DNA of 33,370 nucleotides from Mycobacterium innocens (GTDB lineage Bacteria > Actinomycetota > Actinomycetes > Mycobacteriales > Mycobacteriaceae): positions 1 through 33,370 of the forward strand of contig NZ_UPHQ01000138.1 in NCBI RefSeq assembly GCF_900566055.1, written 5' to 3'. Shown here piece by piece: positions 8,314 to 16,382 of this stretch (the stretch's first letter is position 1; each line of letters opens with the position of its first letter). Position numbers and translations under genes: made by a program. Under the pieces are notes generated by a model. That model worked only from the letters and a program-made list of their open reading frames with translations. It made no database searches and was not told the origin of the DNA.

Positions 8314-9225
8314 ATGTCCAAGATCGACAGCCATCGGGGAATCGTTGTCGGCGTCGACGGCTCGCCGGGCTCCCACGCGGCGGTCCGATGGGCCGCCCGC
8401 GACGCCAAGTTGCGCAATGTTCCGCTGACCCTGGCGCATGTTCTCCCGGCCGGGACGGGAACGCGGCTGGCCTCGTCGGTAGCCGCGGGGCGGACCCGCA
8501 GCCGAATGGACGCCGGACAGGAACTGCTCGACGAGGCGCTAAAGATCGCCGAGGAAAGCTGCGAACGCGGTCTAACCCCGATCTACCGCGAAATGCTCAG
8601 CGGGACAACCGTTTCAACGCTAACCAAGCTGTCCGAAGACGCCCATTTGGTGGTGACCGGTTGCCGCGGCGCTGGCTCGTTGCGGGGCCGGCACTTGGGT
8701 TCGGTGAGTTCGGGGCTCATCCATGACGCGCGGTGCCCGGTGGCGGTCATCCATGATGACGTCCCAATGGCCGCCGATTCCGAGCGAGCCCCGGTGCTGG
8801 TGGGCATCGACGGGTCACCGGAGTCGGAAGTGGCGATCGCCATCGCATTCGACGCCGCCTCGCGTCGCAGGGTGGACCTGGTGGCCGTGCACGCGTGGAA
8901 AGCTCCGGGCGTGTTGGATCCCATCGTCAGTTTGCCGGGGCCCGGCTGGCCGGAACTGAGGACACACGAGGACAAGATCGTCGCCGAACGCCTGGCCGGT
9001 TGGGGCGAACAGTACCCCGATGTCGTTGTTCGCCGAATGATCGCACGCAACGATGCGGCGCCCGAACTTGTCGGCACGTCGAAGTCGGCCCAACTCGTGG
9101 TGGTCGGCAGTCGCGGAAGCGGCGGATTCGCGGGGATGTTGTTCGGTTCGGTCAGCGCCGCCGTGGTGCTGTTGAGCCATGTGCCGGTCATAGTCGCACG
9201 CAAAACGGTCGCCAAAAGACGCTGA
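8314..9225 (+). CDS. Universal stress protein, tandem USP domains
   Basis: The protein has 303 residues with two USP domains, about 10-150 and 165-300. Each starts with a strand ending in GVDGSPGS or GIDGSPES and ends with the ATP-binding signature G-x2-G-x9-G-S: GCRGAGSLRGRHLGS and GSRGSGGFAGMLFGS. Both look competent for nucleotide binding, as in mycobacterial Rv2623/Rv1996-type proteins linked to growth arrest in hypoxia. The ATG at 8314 is favoured because GAGGAAA lies just upstream; an in-frame ATG at 8302 lacks room for its ribosome site. Two DosR-like boxes and a -10 precede it, so oxygen or NO control is likely. It is one of three such genes in the window. Confidence 0.93.
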   Translation: MSKIDSHRGIVVGVDGSPGSHAAVRWAARDAKLRNVPLTLAHVLPAGTGTRLASSVAAGRTRSRMDAGQELLDEALKIAEESCERGLTPIYREMLSGTTVSTLTKLSEDAHLVVTGCRGAGSLRGRHLGSVSSGLIHDARCPVAVIHDDVPMAADSERAPVLVGIDGSPESEVAIAIAFDAASRRRVDLVAVHAWKAPGVLDPIVSLPGPGWPELRTHEDKIVAERLAGWGEQYPDVVVRRMIARNDAAPELVGTSKSAQLVVVGSRGSGGFAGMLFGSVSAAVVLLSHVPVIVARKTVAKRR

Positions 9226-9354
9226 ACCCAACCCGTTGGCCCGGTCCAGCACGAGCTTCGCGAGTCTCCGCCGGTCGCGGTAGACCCGCTCGCAAGTTCG
9301 GTCCGGAAGTAGCTGCCGGAAACCACACCGGAACTCTCCCTTGACGGATATGGA

Positions 9355-9373
9355 TATGGGTAGCCTACCCTAA
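9355..9373 (-). promoter_or_regulatory. IdeR-like iron box
   Basis: On the minus strand the site reads TTAGGGTAGGCTACCCATA, matching about 15 of 19 positions of the IdeR/DtxR consensus TTAGGTTAGGCTAACCTAA with good dyad symmetry. It lies 34 bases before the ATG at 9408 and so may overlap that promoter. Binding is inferred from the match. Confidence 0.6.
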
Positions 9374-9407
9374 CTAATCGTTAGACAGAGAAAGGCTGAC
9401 CGCGCTC

Positions 9408-9647
9408 ATGTTGCCCATCGATCCACACGCCGACGCTTGCCGGCGCGCCTGGCTACCCTGCCCGAATTGCAGCTGGGGCCGCAACGCATGTTCGGAATGC
9501 CGCAGCAGCCGCAACTGCGGAACCCACTGGCAGTATCTGCTGAGCAACCGTGCGACCGAACTGCACCTCCAGTGCCCCGGATGCACCACTTTGTGGTCCA
9601 CCGACACGCGAATCCGCCTGCAAGACAAGGCGGTTGGTCATCGCTGA
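9408..9647 (+). CDS. Small cysteine-rich zinc-ribbon-like protein
   Basis: The protein has 79 residues with nine cysteines. They include CPNC (residues 18-21), CSEC (28-31), C37 and CPGC (56-59), an arrangement expected for one or two zinc ribbons or rubredoxin-like knuckles. The segment GTHWQYLLSNRATELHLQCP looks like a conserved mycobacterial family, but I do not know a function. The ATG at 9408 is preceded by AAAGG at about 13 bases. An IdeR-like box stands directly upstream, suggesting expression under iron limitation. It is convergent with the TetR gene at 9704-10375. Metal storage, a ribosomal-type zinc swap or DNA binding are all possible and untested. Confidence 0.7.
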   Translation: MLPIDPHADACRRAWLPCPNCSWGRNACSECRSSRNCGTHWQYLLSNRATELHLQCPGCTTLWSTDTRIRLQDKAVGHR

Positions 9648-9703
9648 CACGGCGGCGGCACCGGTTACCCGCCCATGCCGGCACCGAAACCGGCACCACA
9701 ACG

Positions 9704-10375
9704 TCAGGCAACCGAACCCGATTGGCCCCGGCCATCGAGGTCAGGAAGCGGGCGTTGGCAGATAGTGCGCGCCTCGTGGGCATCGAGTCCGAACAGACGC
9801 AGCAACCTCTCGGTGACTATGTCGGCAGCCAACGCATCGTCACGATGCGGATCCGCGCGCAACAAGGCGCCCAGCCCCAGCAACGCGCCCCCGGCCGTCG
9901 CCAACGCCAGTTCGGGGTCCCCCACCCGAAACCGTCCGGCGTCGGCGGCGGCCTTGATGTCACGCAGGGCACGAGGGGCCAGCCCGTGATCGGATGACAG
10001 CAGGTTGGTTCCGGTGGCCAACAGAATGTCAGTCTCCAGTTCTCGCCGACGAAACAGCCTGCCGGTCAGCCGGAAACTGACGGCAAACGTTTCGGCTGGG
10101 TCGTCGATCGATGCGGTGAGCCGGTCCAGCAACGCCCCGTGGGTGTCAAGCACGTCGGCTACCGCGGCCGCGAACAGCTGCTCCTTGCTGTCAAAGTGGT
10201 TGTAGAACGAGCCCATGCCGACGTCGGCAGCCTGGGTGATCTCGAGCACCGGCGCGTTGAACTTTCCCTCGGCGATTAACCGCTGCGCGGCCTTGACCAG
10301 CGCTGTCCTGGTGCGCTGTTTGCGTCGCTCGAGATGGTTCGGCGGCTCGGCGCGGCCGTCACTTGAAGTCATCAC
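9704..10375 (-). CDS. TetR-family transcriptional regulator
   Basis: The protein has 223 residues. The N-terminal helix-turn-helix spans about residues 17-65: RKQRTRTALVKAAQRLIAEG, then LEITQAADVGMGSFYNHF and SKEQLF. The remainder is the helical effector domain. The start is either GTG at 10375 or the adjacent ATG at 10372. It is divergent from the ThDP enzyme at 10730 with a 354-base gap, a common layout for a local repressor, so that gene is a plausible target. The C-terminus is rich in Gly/Asp/Arg and has no known motif. The ligand is unknown. Confidence 0.9.
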   Translation of the reverse strand: MMTSSDGRAEPPNHLERRKQRTRTALVKAAQRLIAEGKFNAPVLEITQAADVGMGSFYNHFDSKEQLFAAAVADVLDTHGALLDRLTASIDDPAETFAVSFRLTGRLFRRRELETDILLATGTNLLSSDHGLAPRALRDIKAAADAGRFRVGDPELALATAGGALLGLGALLRADPHRDDALAADIVTERLLRLFGLDAHEARTICQRPLPDLDGRGQSGSVA

Positions 10376-10729
10376 TATGGCAGTATGACTCGATTATGAG
10401 GATATCGTCAGAGTAAGGGGGGCAAACCGCCCGGCCCGCTCCGGATCAAACAAACCAGCGACCTCACCACAGATCGCTTGCCGCTGCCGGGGAACCCGCG
10501 CGGCCCGGTTCTCAGACGATCGTCGCCCATGTGCGCGGTCCCGGGGGCTCGTGAGAGCGGACCCGGTCGACCGACGGCATTTCAGGTAGCGCGGGCGCTC
10601 CTGCCACTCGCCTGGGCCCGCGGACGTCACCTGCCCATTAGGGCGTCTAATCAGATCGATGAATGGGTAACCCCTGTCCGGTAAGGCTGGCAATGGAGGG
10701 CAACGGAGGGCAACGGAGAGAGGTGTGCA
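10376..10729. other. Divergent promoter region, TetR and ThDP enzyme
   Basis: No gene seen. A short direct repeat GGAGGGCAAC occurs at about 10693 and 10703, followed by GAGAGAGG, the probable ribosome site of the ThDP enzyme. No clear -10/-35 pair or operator could be assigned. Confidence 0.4.
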
Positions 10730-12532
10730 ATGGCGGCGACCGAGGTGAGTGACTATCTGCTGGAGCGACTCCGCGACTGGGGCGTGGAACATGTGTTCGC
10801 TTATCCCGGCGACGGAATCAACGGGCTCCTTGCAGCGTGGGGCCGGGCAAACAACAAACCGATGTTCGTCCAGGCGCGACACGAGGAAATGGCCGCCTTC
10901 GAGGCCGTCGGCTACGCGAAGTTCAGCAACCGGCTTGGGGTCTGCGCGGCGACCTCGGGCCCGGGCGCGATCCATCTGCTCAACGGTCTCTACGACGCCA
11001 AACTCGACCGGGTGCCGGTGGTGGCGATCGTCGGACAAACCAACCGCAGCGCAATGGGGGGCTCCTACCAGCAGGAAGTTGACCTGTTGAGCCTGTATAA
11101 GGACGTTGCCAGCGACTACGTCCAGATGGTCACAGTGCCCGAACAGCTGCCCAACGTCTTGGACCGGGCCATCCGCACCGCGTTGACCAGGCGAGCGCCG
11201 ACTGCGCTGATCATCCCGTCCGACGTGCAAGAGCTCAAGTACTCCCCGCCCGCCCACGAATTCAAGATGGTTCCGTCCAGCCTCGGGTTTCAACGGCCAG
11301 GAGTGGAGCCGGCACGCGACGGCCTGCAACGGGCCGCCGACGTGCTCAACGCCGGTGAACGGGTCGCGATGCTGATCGGATGCGGGGCACGCAGCGCCGC
11401 CCGGGAGATCGTCGAGCTCGCCGACGTTCTCGGTGCCGGAGTCGCCAAGGCGCTGCTGGGCAAAGATGTGCTATCCGACGAATTGCCCTTCGTGACCGGC
11501 GCCATCGGCTTGTTGGGTACGCGGCCAAGCTACGAGATGATGCGCGACTGCGACACCTTGCTGACCATCGGGTCGAGCTTCCCCTACACGCAGTTCCTGC
11601 CGCCGTTCGGTGGGCCTCGCGCCGTGCAAATCGATATCGACCCCACGGTGATCGGGATGCGATACCCGAACGAGGTGAACCTGGTCGGCGGTGCCGCCGC
11701 CACAGTGCGCGCGTTATTGCCACTGCTGCAACGCAAATCCGACCGATCCTGGCGCGAGACGATCGAAAAAAACGTGGCACGCTGGTGGGAGACCATGGCC
11801 ATGGAGGCCGAGGTGGCGGCCAAGCCGATCAACCCCATGCGGCTGTTCGCGGACCTGTCACCCAAACTGCCCGACAATGCGATTATCACTGCCGATTCGG
11901 GATCGTCGGCGAATTGGTATGCCCGCCAACTGAAATTCCGCGACGGCATCCGCGGCTCGCTGTCAGGCAATCTCGCCACTATGGGCCCCGGAGTCCCCTA
12001 CGGTATCGGCGGGAAGTTCGCCCATCCGGACCGTCCGGTGATTGTCTTCGCCGGTGACGGCGCGATGCAGATGAACGGTATGGCCGAGTTGATCACGATC
12101 GCGCACTATTGGAAGCAGTGGGCGGACCCGCGGCTGGTCGTGGCGGTGCTGCACAACAACGACTTGAACCAGGTGACCTGGGAAATGCGCGCCATGGCCG
12201 GGGCTCCGAAATTCGCTGAGTCGCAAACTCTTCCCGATGTCGACTATGCCGGGTTTGCCGCCAGCCTGGGCTTGGGTTCGGCGACGCTGACCGACCCCGA
12301 TCAAATTGCGCCGGCCTGGGATCAGGTGCTGCTGGCCGATCGGCCGACGGTGCTGGATGTGCACTGCGACCCGGATATCCCGCCGGTTCCGCCGCACGCC
12401 ACGTTCGACCAGATGAAGAGCGCGGCCAGCGCAGTGCTGCACGGCGACGAAAATGCATTCGGCATCATCAAGGAAGGCATCAAGATCAAGGCACAGGAGT
12501 TCTTGCCGCACCGGGAAACCAGCAGGCGATAG
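10730..12532 (+). CDS. Thiamine-diphosphate enzyme, pyruvate-oxidase-like
   Basis: The protein has 600 residues with the three-domain fold of the POX/acetolactate synthase family. The pyrimidine-binding domain carries the cofactor-activating Glu in RHEEMAA (E52). A central domain (about 195-330) follows. The pyrophosphate-binding domain has the motif GDGAMQMNG ... NNDLN (about residues 440-470). The N-terminus VEHVFAYPGDGINGLL is typical of pyruvate dehydrogenase (quinone)/pyruvate oxidase homologues, which decarboxylate pyruvate to acetate while feeding electrons to quinone or oxygen. The C-terminal FGIIKEGIKIKAQEFLP is like the POX tail that in E. coli PoxB contacts the membrane. Substrate choice is not certain. 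The divergent TetR may control it. Confidence 0.85.
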   Translation: MAATEVSDYLLERLRDWGVEHVFAYPGDGINGLLAAWGRANNKPMFVQARHEEMAAFEAVGYAKFSNRLGVCAATSGPGAIHLLNGLYDAKLDRVPVVAIVGQTNRSAMGGSYQQEVDLLSLYKDVASDYVQMVTVPEQLPNVLDRAIRTALTRRAPTALIIPSDVQELKYSPPAHEFKMVPSSLGFQRPGVEPARDGLQRAADVLNAGERVAMLIGCGARSAAREIVELADVLGAGVAKALLGKDVLSDELPFVTGAIGLLGTRPSYEMMRDCDTLLTIGSSFPYTQFLPPFGGPRAVQIDIDPTVIGMRYPNEVNLVGGAAATVRALLPLLQRKSDRSWRETIEKNVARWWETMAMEAEVAAKPINPMRLFADLSPKLPDNAIITADSGSSANWYARQLKFRDGIRGSLSGNLATMGPGVPYGIGGKFAHPDRPVIVFAGDGAMQMNGMAELITIAHYWKQWADPRLVVAVLHNNDLNQVTWEMRAMAGAPKFAESQTLPDVDYAGFAASLGLGSATLTDPDQIAPAWDQVLLADRPTVLDVHCDPDIPPVPPHATFDQMKSAASAVLHGDENAFGIIKEGIKIKAQEFLPHRETSRR

Positions 12533-12981
12533 CACGCCGGTCGCTGGCCGGCGCGGCTACCGGCGCCTGTCCCGGCCGGATTGCGTCATGGCGGCTGATG
12601 AGTTCGCTTGGCCTGACACGGCGACCGGGCGCGGCGGGGCTTGACGGGGTGTAGAGCTGAGTTAGCTGGCGCACCGCCAGGTCGGGTGGCCGTGTAGGAG
12701 ACTTGACGGTCCTGCCGCTCTTCGGCGTGGCCGAAGGGCCTGTCGTAGCGCGCAGTTGGTTGACGGCCGGCAGCAACGCCCGACTTTCGCAGCTCAGCGA
12801 GCGTGGTGCGCCAGTGGCGCAAGCCACATGTTTGAGGCCGCGACCATTCGGAAACCCTTGTAATGCAGGGATATTTTGGCTTAGCGCGCACTACCGGCGC
12901 TCAAGGTCGCACCCTGTTGGCTGAGCGCAATCGAGCGAGCGCGAGGTCGCCATGCGAGTAGTAACCGATAGGGAGGAATTC
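12533..12981. other. Non-coding stretch before CsbD-like gene
   Basis: Only shadow frames are present and no domain is recognisable. It presumably contains the terminator of the ThDP gene and the promoter of the CsbD-like gene. GGGAGGAA at 12971-12978 is the ribosome site of the latter. I could not place a -10/-35 pair with confidence. Confidence 0.4.
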
Positions 12982-13215
12982 ATGGCGGAGAAAAGTGGCC
13001 CCCAAGAGGGCGTCGAGGGCGTCGTCGAGGGTGCTAAAGGCAAGGCCAAGGAAGTCTTTGGAGCCGTCACCGGCCGCGACGACATGAAGCGCGAGGGCCA
13101 GGCTCAGCAGGACAAGGCCGACGCCCAGCGAGACGCGGCTAAGAAGGAAGCCGAGGCTGAAGCCGCGCGCGGCAGCGCCGAGGCGTCCGAGCAACGTCAA
13201 GAAGCCAATCAGTAG
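12982..13215 (+). CDS. CsbD-like general stress protein
   Basis: The protein has 77 residues, small and highly charged. The segment EGAKGKAKEVFGAVTGRDDM matches the CsbD family, where a K-G-K-x-K-E-x-x-G-x-x-TGR core is usual. The second half is Ala/Glu/Gln/Lys-rich and should be a helix or disordered. CsbD proteins are induced by general stress in Gram-positive bacteria; their molecular role is unknown. The ATG at 12982 has an almost ideal GGGAGGAATTC leader; the ATG 30 bases upstream has none. A strong hairpin follows at 13225. Confidence 0.85.
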   Translation: MAEKSGPQEGVEGVVEGAKGKAKEVFGAVTGRDDMKREGQAQQDKADAQRDAAKKEAEAEAARGSAEASEQRQEANQ

Positions 13216-13224
13216 CTTGAAAGA

Positions 13225-13260
13225 GAATGGGCCCGGTCCGATTTCGGACCGGGCCCGTTC
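13225..13260. terminator. Strong bidirectional hairpin terminator
   Basis: Left arm 13225-13241 and right arm 13244-13260 pair over 17 bases with one G-T wobble, closing a two-base loop. It lies between the convergent ends of the CsbD-like gene and the HAD gene. It lacks a U-tract, as is common in mycobacteria. Confidence 0.8.
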
Positions 13261-13291
13261 GCTTACTGGAACCAGCGAAGACGGTCGACCG

Positions 13292-13987
13292 TCAGCGCAC
13301 GACAAGTCGTGCCAGCCGGGCGATCGGGGTCTCCTCGAGATGGTCCAGCAAGTCTGCGGCGTTCTCGAACACCATTGTGGCCCCAGCACTTTCGAGTTCG
13401 CTCCCGGAGACGCCGCCGCTGAGCAGCCCGATACTCGGTACTTCCGCGCGGGCACATGCTAGCGCGTCCCACACCGCGTCGCCGACGAAAACGGCCCGGG
13501 TGTTGCCGACACCCGCTCGGCGAAGCGCCACATGGATGATGTCAGGCCTGGGTTTTGCGGTGTCGACGTCGCCGGCCGACGTGACCTCGGCAACGAGATC
13601 ATCGCTGTCGAGTACCCTACGCAAGAGTGCCAATTCATCTTCTGGGGCCGACGTCGCAAGTACCACCTTGAGGCCGAGAGCCACCACGCGTTGCAACAAG
13701 GCGCGTGCGCCCGGCAGTGGCCGCAACAGGTGGGAAGCTTGCTTGTAGTACCGAGAGTGTAAGTCTTTCAGGTGTTTCTGAATGTCCTCGGGAGCATTAC
13801 CAGACAGTGATTTCACCAGAGTCGAGCCGTCCATCCCGATGGACCGATGGATGCGCCATGTCTCGACGTCGATTCCCGCCGTTGCGAACGCACGAAGCCA
13901 GGCGTCGATATGCAAGTAGTTGGAGTCCACCAGGGTGCCGTCGACGTCGAACAGGACCGCCGGCCGAGCCGCGGAGTCGGTAGTCAC
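13292..13987 (-). CDS. HAD-superfamily phosphatase (PGP/beta-PGM-like)
   Basis: The protein has 231 residues. It carries all four haloacid-dehalogenase motifs: DVDGTLVDS near the N-terminus (nucleophile Asp and acid/base Asp), the Ser/Thr of ATSAPED, the Lys of KPRPD, and VGDAVWD for Mg2+. The helical cap lies between motifs I and II, as in phosphoglycolate phosphatase and beta-phosphoglucomutase. It probably dephosphorylates a small sugar phosphate or phosphoglycolate. GTG at 13987 is chosen because coding character begins there; the open frame continues upstream through the next gene in another frame. It lies 37 bases behind the small membrane protein and is probably co-transcribed with it. 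Confidence 0.88.
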   Translation of the reverse strand: MTTDSAARPAVLFDVDGTLVDSNYLHIDAWLRAFATAGIDVETWRIHRSIGMDGSTLVKSLSGNAPEDIQKHLKDLHSRYYKQASHLLRPLPGARALLQRVVALGLKVVLATSAPEDELALLRRVLDSDDLVAEVTSAGDVDTAKPRPDIIHVALRRAGVGNTRAVFVGDAVWDALACARAEVPSIGLLSGGVSGSELESAGATMVFENAADLLDHLEETPIARLARLVVR

Positions 13988-14024
13988 CGTGAGGATTTCA
14001 CTGTCTGAAAGGCCATCGACCGGC

Positions 14025-14408
14025 TCAACCGCTGAACAGGACGGCCGTGACTGCGATATCGGCGACCAGCAGGGCCAGCGCGCATAACGGAACGACAAAG
14101 CCACGCCGCCGGGAGGCTGTGAAGAAGGAGACGATGAGCGTTGAAGCAGCCACAACGGGAGCGCCATACAGCAGGACGCCGTACACCAGACCGTTCGGAC
14201 CCAGGTCGGGGCACTGAGCGCCGCTGCATGCAGCCATGCTCATCGCCGCCCCGATGGCGAATACCATGACGAGTGCTGCCGCGGGCACCGTCAGCAACGC
14301 CAGTACCCAGTTCACCAGGATGCGACGCCCACGGTTGTGATCGCCAACCTGCGGCGGGTTGCCCGCATCGGTGATGACCTCGCGGTGTTCGCGGGTCTGC
14401 AGCCTCAT
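14025..14408 (-). CDS. Small membrane protein, unknown function
   Basis: The protein has 127 residues. A charged N-terminus of about 30 residues is followed by three hydrophobic segments at about 32-57, 73-95 and 102-125. A short loop between the first two contains two cysteines (CSGAQC) that would face outside and could form a disulphide. No family recognised. AGAGG is 6 bases before the ATG at 14408. It precedes the HAD gene on the same strand with a 37-base gap. Codon use is normal for the window. Confidence 0.7.
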   Translation of the reverse strand: MRLQTREHREVITDAGNPPQVGDHNRGRRILVNWVLALLTVPAAALVMVFAIGAAMSMAACSGAQCPDLGPNGLVYGVLLYGAPVVAASTLIVSFFTASRRRGFVVPLCALALLVADIAVTAVLFSG

Positions 14409-14595
14409 CAGCGCCTCTCTTCACGGGTCTTCACGGGTTTCCGCGGTTACCGGCGCCACGCGGTAGGTCGGCGCGGCGGCCACGATCGCCTTCTGGTCGA
14501 CTACCCGCGTAGGTTGCGCCGAAACATGATGTCCGGCGCATGCAACTCGCGGTGGTGACCGAGCTTCGTCGGCACCCCGGCGGTTGACGGCCCGA

Positions 14596-15264
14596 TCAGC
14601 GCCCGGTAGGCAGGTCCATGCCGGCCCGGGCACTCTTGAGGTCCTCGACAAACAGTGCGTAGGCCTCGCCGTGGCGGTCACTGCGATCCCGCAGCACCGC
14701 CGACGGGTGAACCGTTGCCGTCACCAGTGGTTCGGGGTTGACCTCGACTCGCAACGTCGCGGAGAGGCGCAACCGTTCACCACGATGTGCGGTCACGCGA
14801 AACGCGCTGCCCAGCAAGGATTGTGCGGCCGTCGCACCCAGGCACACGATCAATTGGGGCCGTACTGCCTCGATTTCGGCGATCAGCCAGGGGCGGCAGG
14901 CCACGACTTCGGTTCGGGAGGGTTTCTGGTGTATGCGCCGCTTGCCCTGCCTGCGGAACTTGAAGTGCTTGACGGCATTGGTCTGATAGGTCGATCCCGG
15001 GTCGATGCCGGCGTCGTCGAGAGCCCGCTGCAGCAGTCGGCCGGCCGGGCCGACGAACGGAAGTCCCTCCTGGTCCTCGCGATCGCCCGGCTGTTCCCCG
15101 ACCAACATGAGCGGCGCGTGACATGTGCCGTGACCGAAGACGGTCCGGGTGGCGTCGGCGTACAGCGCGCAACCCCGACAACTGCTCGCCGCCTCCTCCA
15201 AGGAGATAAATTCACGTTCGTCGGGGAGGTAACGCCCCGCCCCCGCGGCAGGCGCTGCAGTCAT
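14596..15264 (-). CDS. udgX: UdgX-type uracil-DNA glycosylase
   Basis: The protein has 222 residues of the uracil-DNA glycosylase superfamily. GEQPGDREDQEGLPFVGPAG is the UdgX motif-1 region, and the diagnostic extra loop GKRRIHQKPSR holds the His (in RRIH) that in UdgX forms a covalent bond with the abasic deoxyribose after uracil removal. The motif HPSAVLR forms the minor-groove loop. The N-terminal CRGC pair plus the Cys of VVACRPWL and VCLG fit a 4Fe-4S site. UdgX is known from M. smegmatis and is patchy among mycobacteria. It follows the MerR gene on the same strand after a 134-base gap. The start at 15264 has only a weak ribosome site. Confidence 0.92.
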   Translation of the reverse strand: MTAAPAAGAGRYLPDEREFISLEEAASSCRGCALYADATRTVFGHGTCHAPLMLVGEQPGDREDQEGLPFVGPAGRLLQRALDDAGIDPGSTYQTNAVKHFKFRRQGKRRIHQKPSRTEVVACRPWLIAEIEAVRPQLIVCLGATAAQSLLGSAFRVTAHRGERLRLSATLRVEVNPEPLVTATVHPSAVLRDRSDRHGEAYALFVEDLKSARAGMDLPTGR

Positions 15265-15398
15265 GGCCGTAACCCGCTCGGGCCGATTGTGTCGGCGCCG
15301 ACCTCGGTACCTTCTGCCACCGGTATTCCTTCATCAACGAGCGTCCCCCGCTCGGGGTACCCGCTTTGACGGCACGCAATCCGGGCCGAGCCCCACCG

Positions 15399-15785
15399 TC
15401 AGGCTTCGCCGCCGGCGGCAACTCGGGTGGCTCGGGTCGATCTTTCGGTCGCTTTCGCGGCGTTGCGCAGGGAGCGGTTGGTGGCTTGCAAATCGTCGTT
15501 GGCAGCAGCCAGTGCCGCGTTGTCGTCTTCGAGACTGAGGATGCGCGCAATTCCGGCCAGATTGATTCCGGCGTCAACCAGAGCGCTGATCCGCTGCAGC
15601 CGGGCCAAGTCGTCGGTGCTGTAGCGCCGTGTTCCACCGTCACTACGTGCGGGGGTCAACAATCCGTAGCGTTCATACAGGCGTAGCGACTGCACCGCGA
15701 TACCGGAGAGCTCGGCTGCCACCGAGATGCCGTACACGCCCTGGTCAGGCGCCGGCGCGCCGGTTTCGGCGGGACGGTCAGCCAT
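15399..15785 (-). CDS. MerR-family regulator, HspR-like
   Basis: The protein has 128 residues. The winged helix-turn-helix is at about residues 18-85: GVYGISVAAELSGIAVQSLR, then LYERYGLLTPARSDGGTRRY and a following helix. The C-terminal half (SLEDDNAALAAANDDLQATN) is a coiled-coil dimerisation helix without metal-binding cysteines, as in HspR-type MerR proteins. It is divergent from hsp18 with a 147-base intergenic region holding a clear promoter and a 22-base palindrome, so it very likely controls hsp18 and itself, probably as a heat-shock or stress repressor. Effector unknown. Confidence 0.87.
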   Translation of the reverse strand: MADRPAETGAPAPDQGVYGISVAAELSGIAVQSLRLYERYGLLTPARSDGGTRRYSTDDLARLQRISALVDAGINLAGIARILSLEDDNAALAAANDDLQATNRSLRNAAKATERSTRATRVAAGGEA

Positions 15786-15833
15786 AGCTCATTCCCTCGA
15801 CTGCCACTCGCATAGAAAACCTCTCTATCACAC

Positions 15834-15862
15834 TTGCATTGTAATGTCGATGGTGTTATAAC
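15834..15862 (+). promoter_or_regulatory. hsp18 promoter (-35/-10)
   Basis: TTGCAT (15834-15839) and TATAAC (15857-15862) are separated by 17 bases, a good SigA-type promoter reading towards hsp18, with transcription expected to begin near 15869. The CATTGTAATG palindrome at 15837-15846 overlaps the -35 side. Confidence 0.65.
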
Positions 15863-15864
15863 AA

Positions 15865-15886
15865 ATCTATGGATTTAGCCATAGAT
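15865..15886. promoter_or_regulatory. Palindromic operator at hsp18 start point
   Basis: ATCTATGG and CCATAGAT form a perfect 8-base inverted repeat with a 6-base spacer. It covers the predicted start point of hsp18, an ideal place for repression by the divergent MerR protein. Confidence 0.6.
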
Positions 15887-15932
15887 ATGCAACCCCACTG
15901 AACTCAGCAGATTGGAGTGAGAGGTGACCACC

Positions 15933-16382
15933 ATGCTGATGCGCACCGACCCGTTCCGTGATCTGGACCGCTTCGCCCAGCAGGTGCTGGGCACGGCCGC
16001 CCGGCCAGCGGTGATGCCCATGGATGCGTGGCGGGATGGCGAAAAATTCGTCGTCGAGTTCGACCTGCCCGGTATCGACGCCAACTCCCTGGACATCGAT
16101 ATCGAGCGCAACGTGGTGACCGTGCGCGCAGAACGGCCCAGCGTCGATCCGAATCGGGAAATGCTGGCCAGCGAGCGGCCGCGCGGAGTGTTCAGCCGCC
16201 AGCTGGTGCTCGGCGAAAACCTCGACACGGACCGGATCGAGGCTTGCTACCAGGAAGGCGTCCTGAAACTGGTGATCCCGGTGGCCGAACGGGCCAAGCC
16301 GCGCAAGATCTCGGTCGCCCGCGGCAATGGCCACAAGGCCATCGACGAAGCTGACGCGCAACCCGAGGTGATCGAAGCCTGA
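15933..16382 (+). CDS. hsp18: 18-kDa antigen-type small heat shock protein (Hsp20)
   Basis: The protein has 149 residues. The start [20 protein letters not shown] and the whole alpha-crystallin domain (about residues 35-125, with [17 protein letters not shown] and [11 protein letters not shown]) closely resemble the M. leprae 18-kDa antigen. It is an ATP-independent holdase that keeps unfolded proteins soluble. The ATG at 15933 is preferred because GAGGTGA lies 6 bases upstream and because the known antigen begins with the same residues; a GTG at 15924 is possible. Its promoter has an operator-like palindrome on the start point, next to the divergent MerR gene. Confidence 0.93.
   Translation: MLMRTDPFRDLDRFAQQVLGTAARPAVMPMDAWRDGEKFVVEFDLPGIDANSLDIDIERNVVTVRAERPSVDPNREMLASERPRGVFSRQLVLGENLDTDRIEACYQEGVLKLVIPVAERAKPRKISVARGNGHKAIDEADAQPEVIEA

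Noticed and set aside
10378..10398. Apparent inverted repeat ACTATGGCAGTATG before the TetR gene
   Set aside because: On checking, the two halves are not true reverse complements.
10394..11329. Long open frame on the minus strand opposite the ThDP enzyme
   Set aside because: Shadow of the strong plus-strand gene; no start signal and no domain.
12847..12885. Possible promoter or DosR-like motif (GGGATATTTTGG) before the CsbD-like gene
   Set aside because: Half-site spacing is wrong by one base and the second half is poor.
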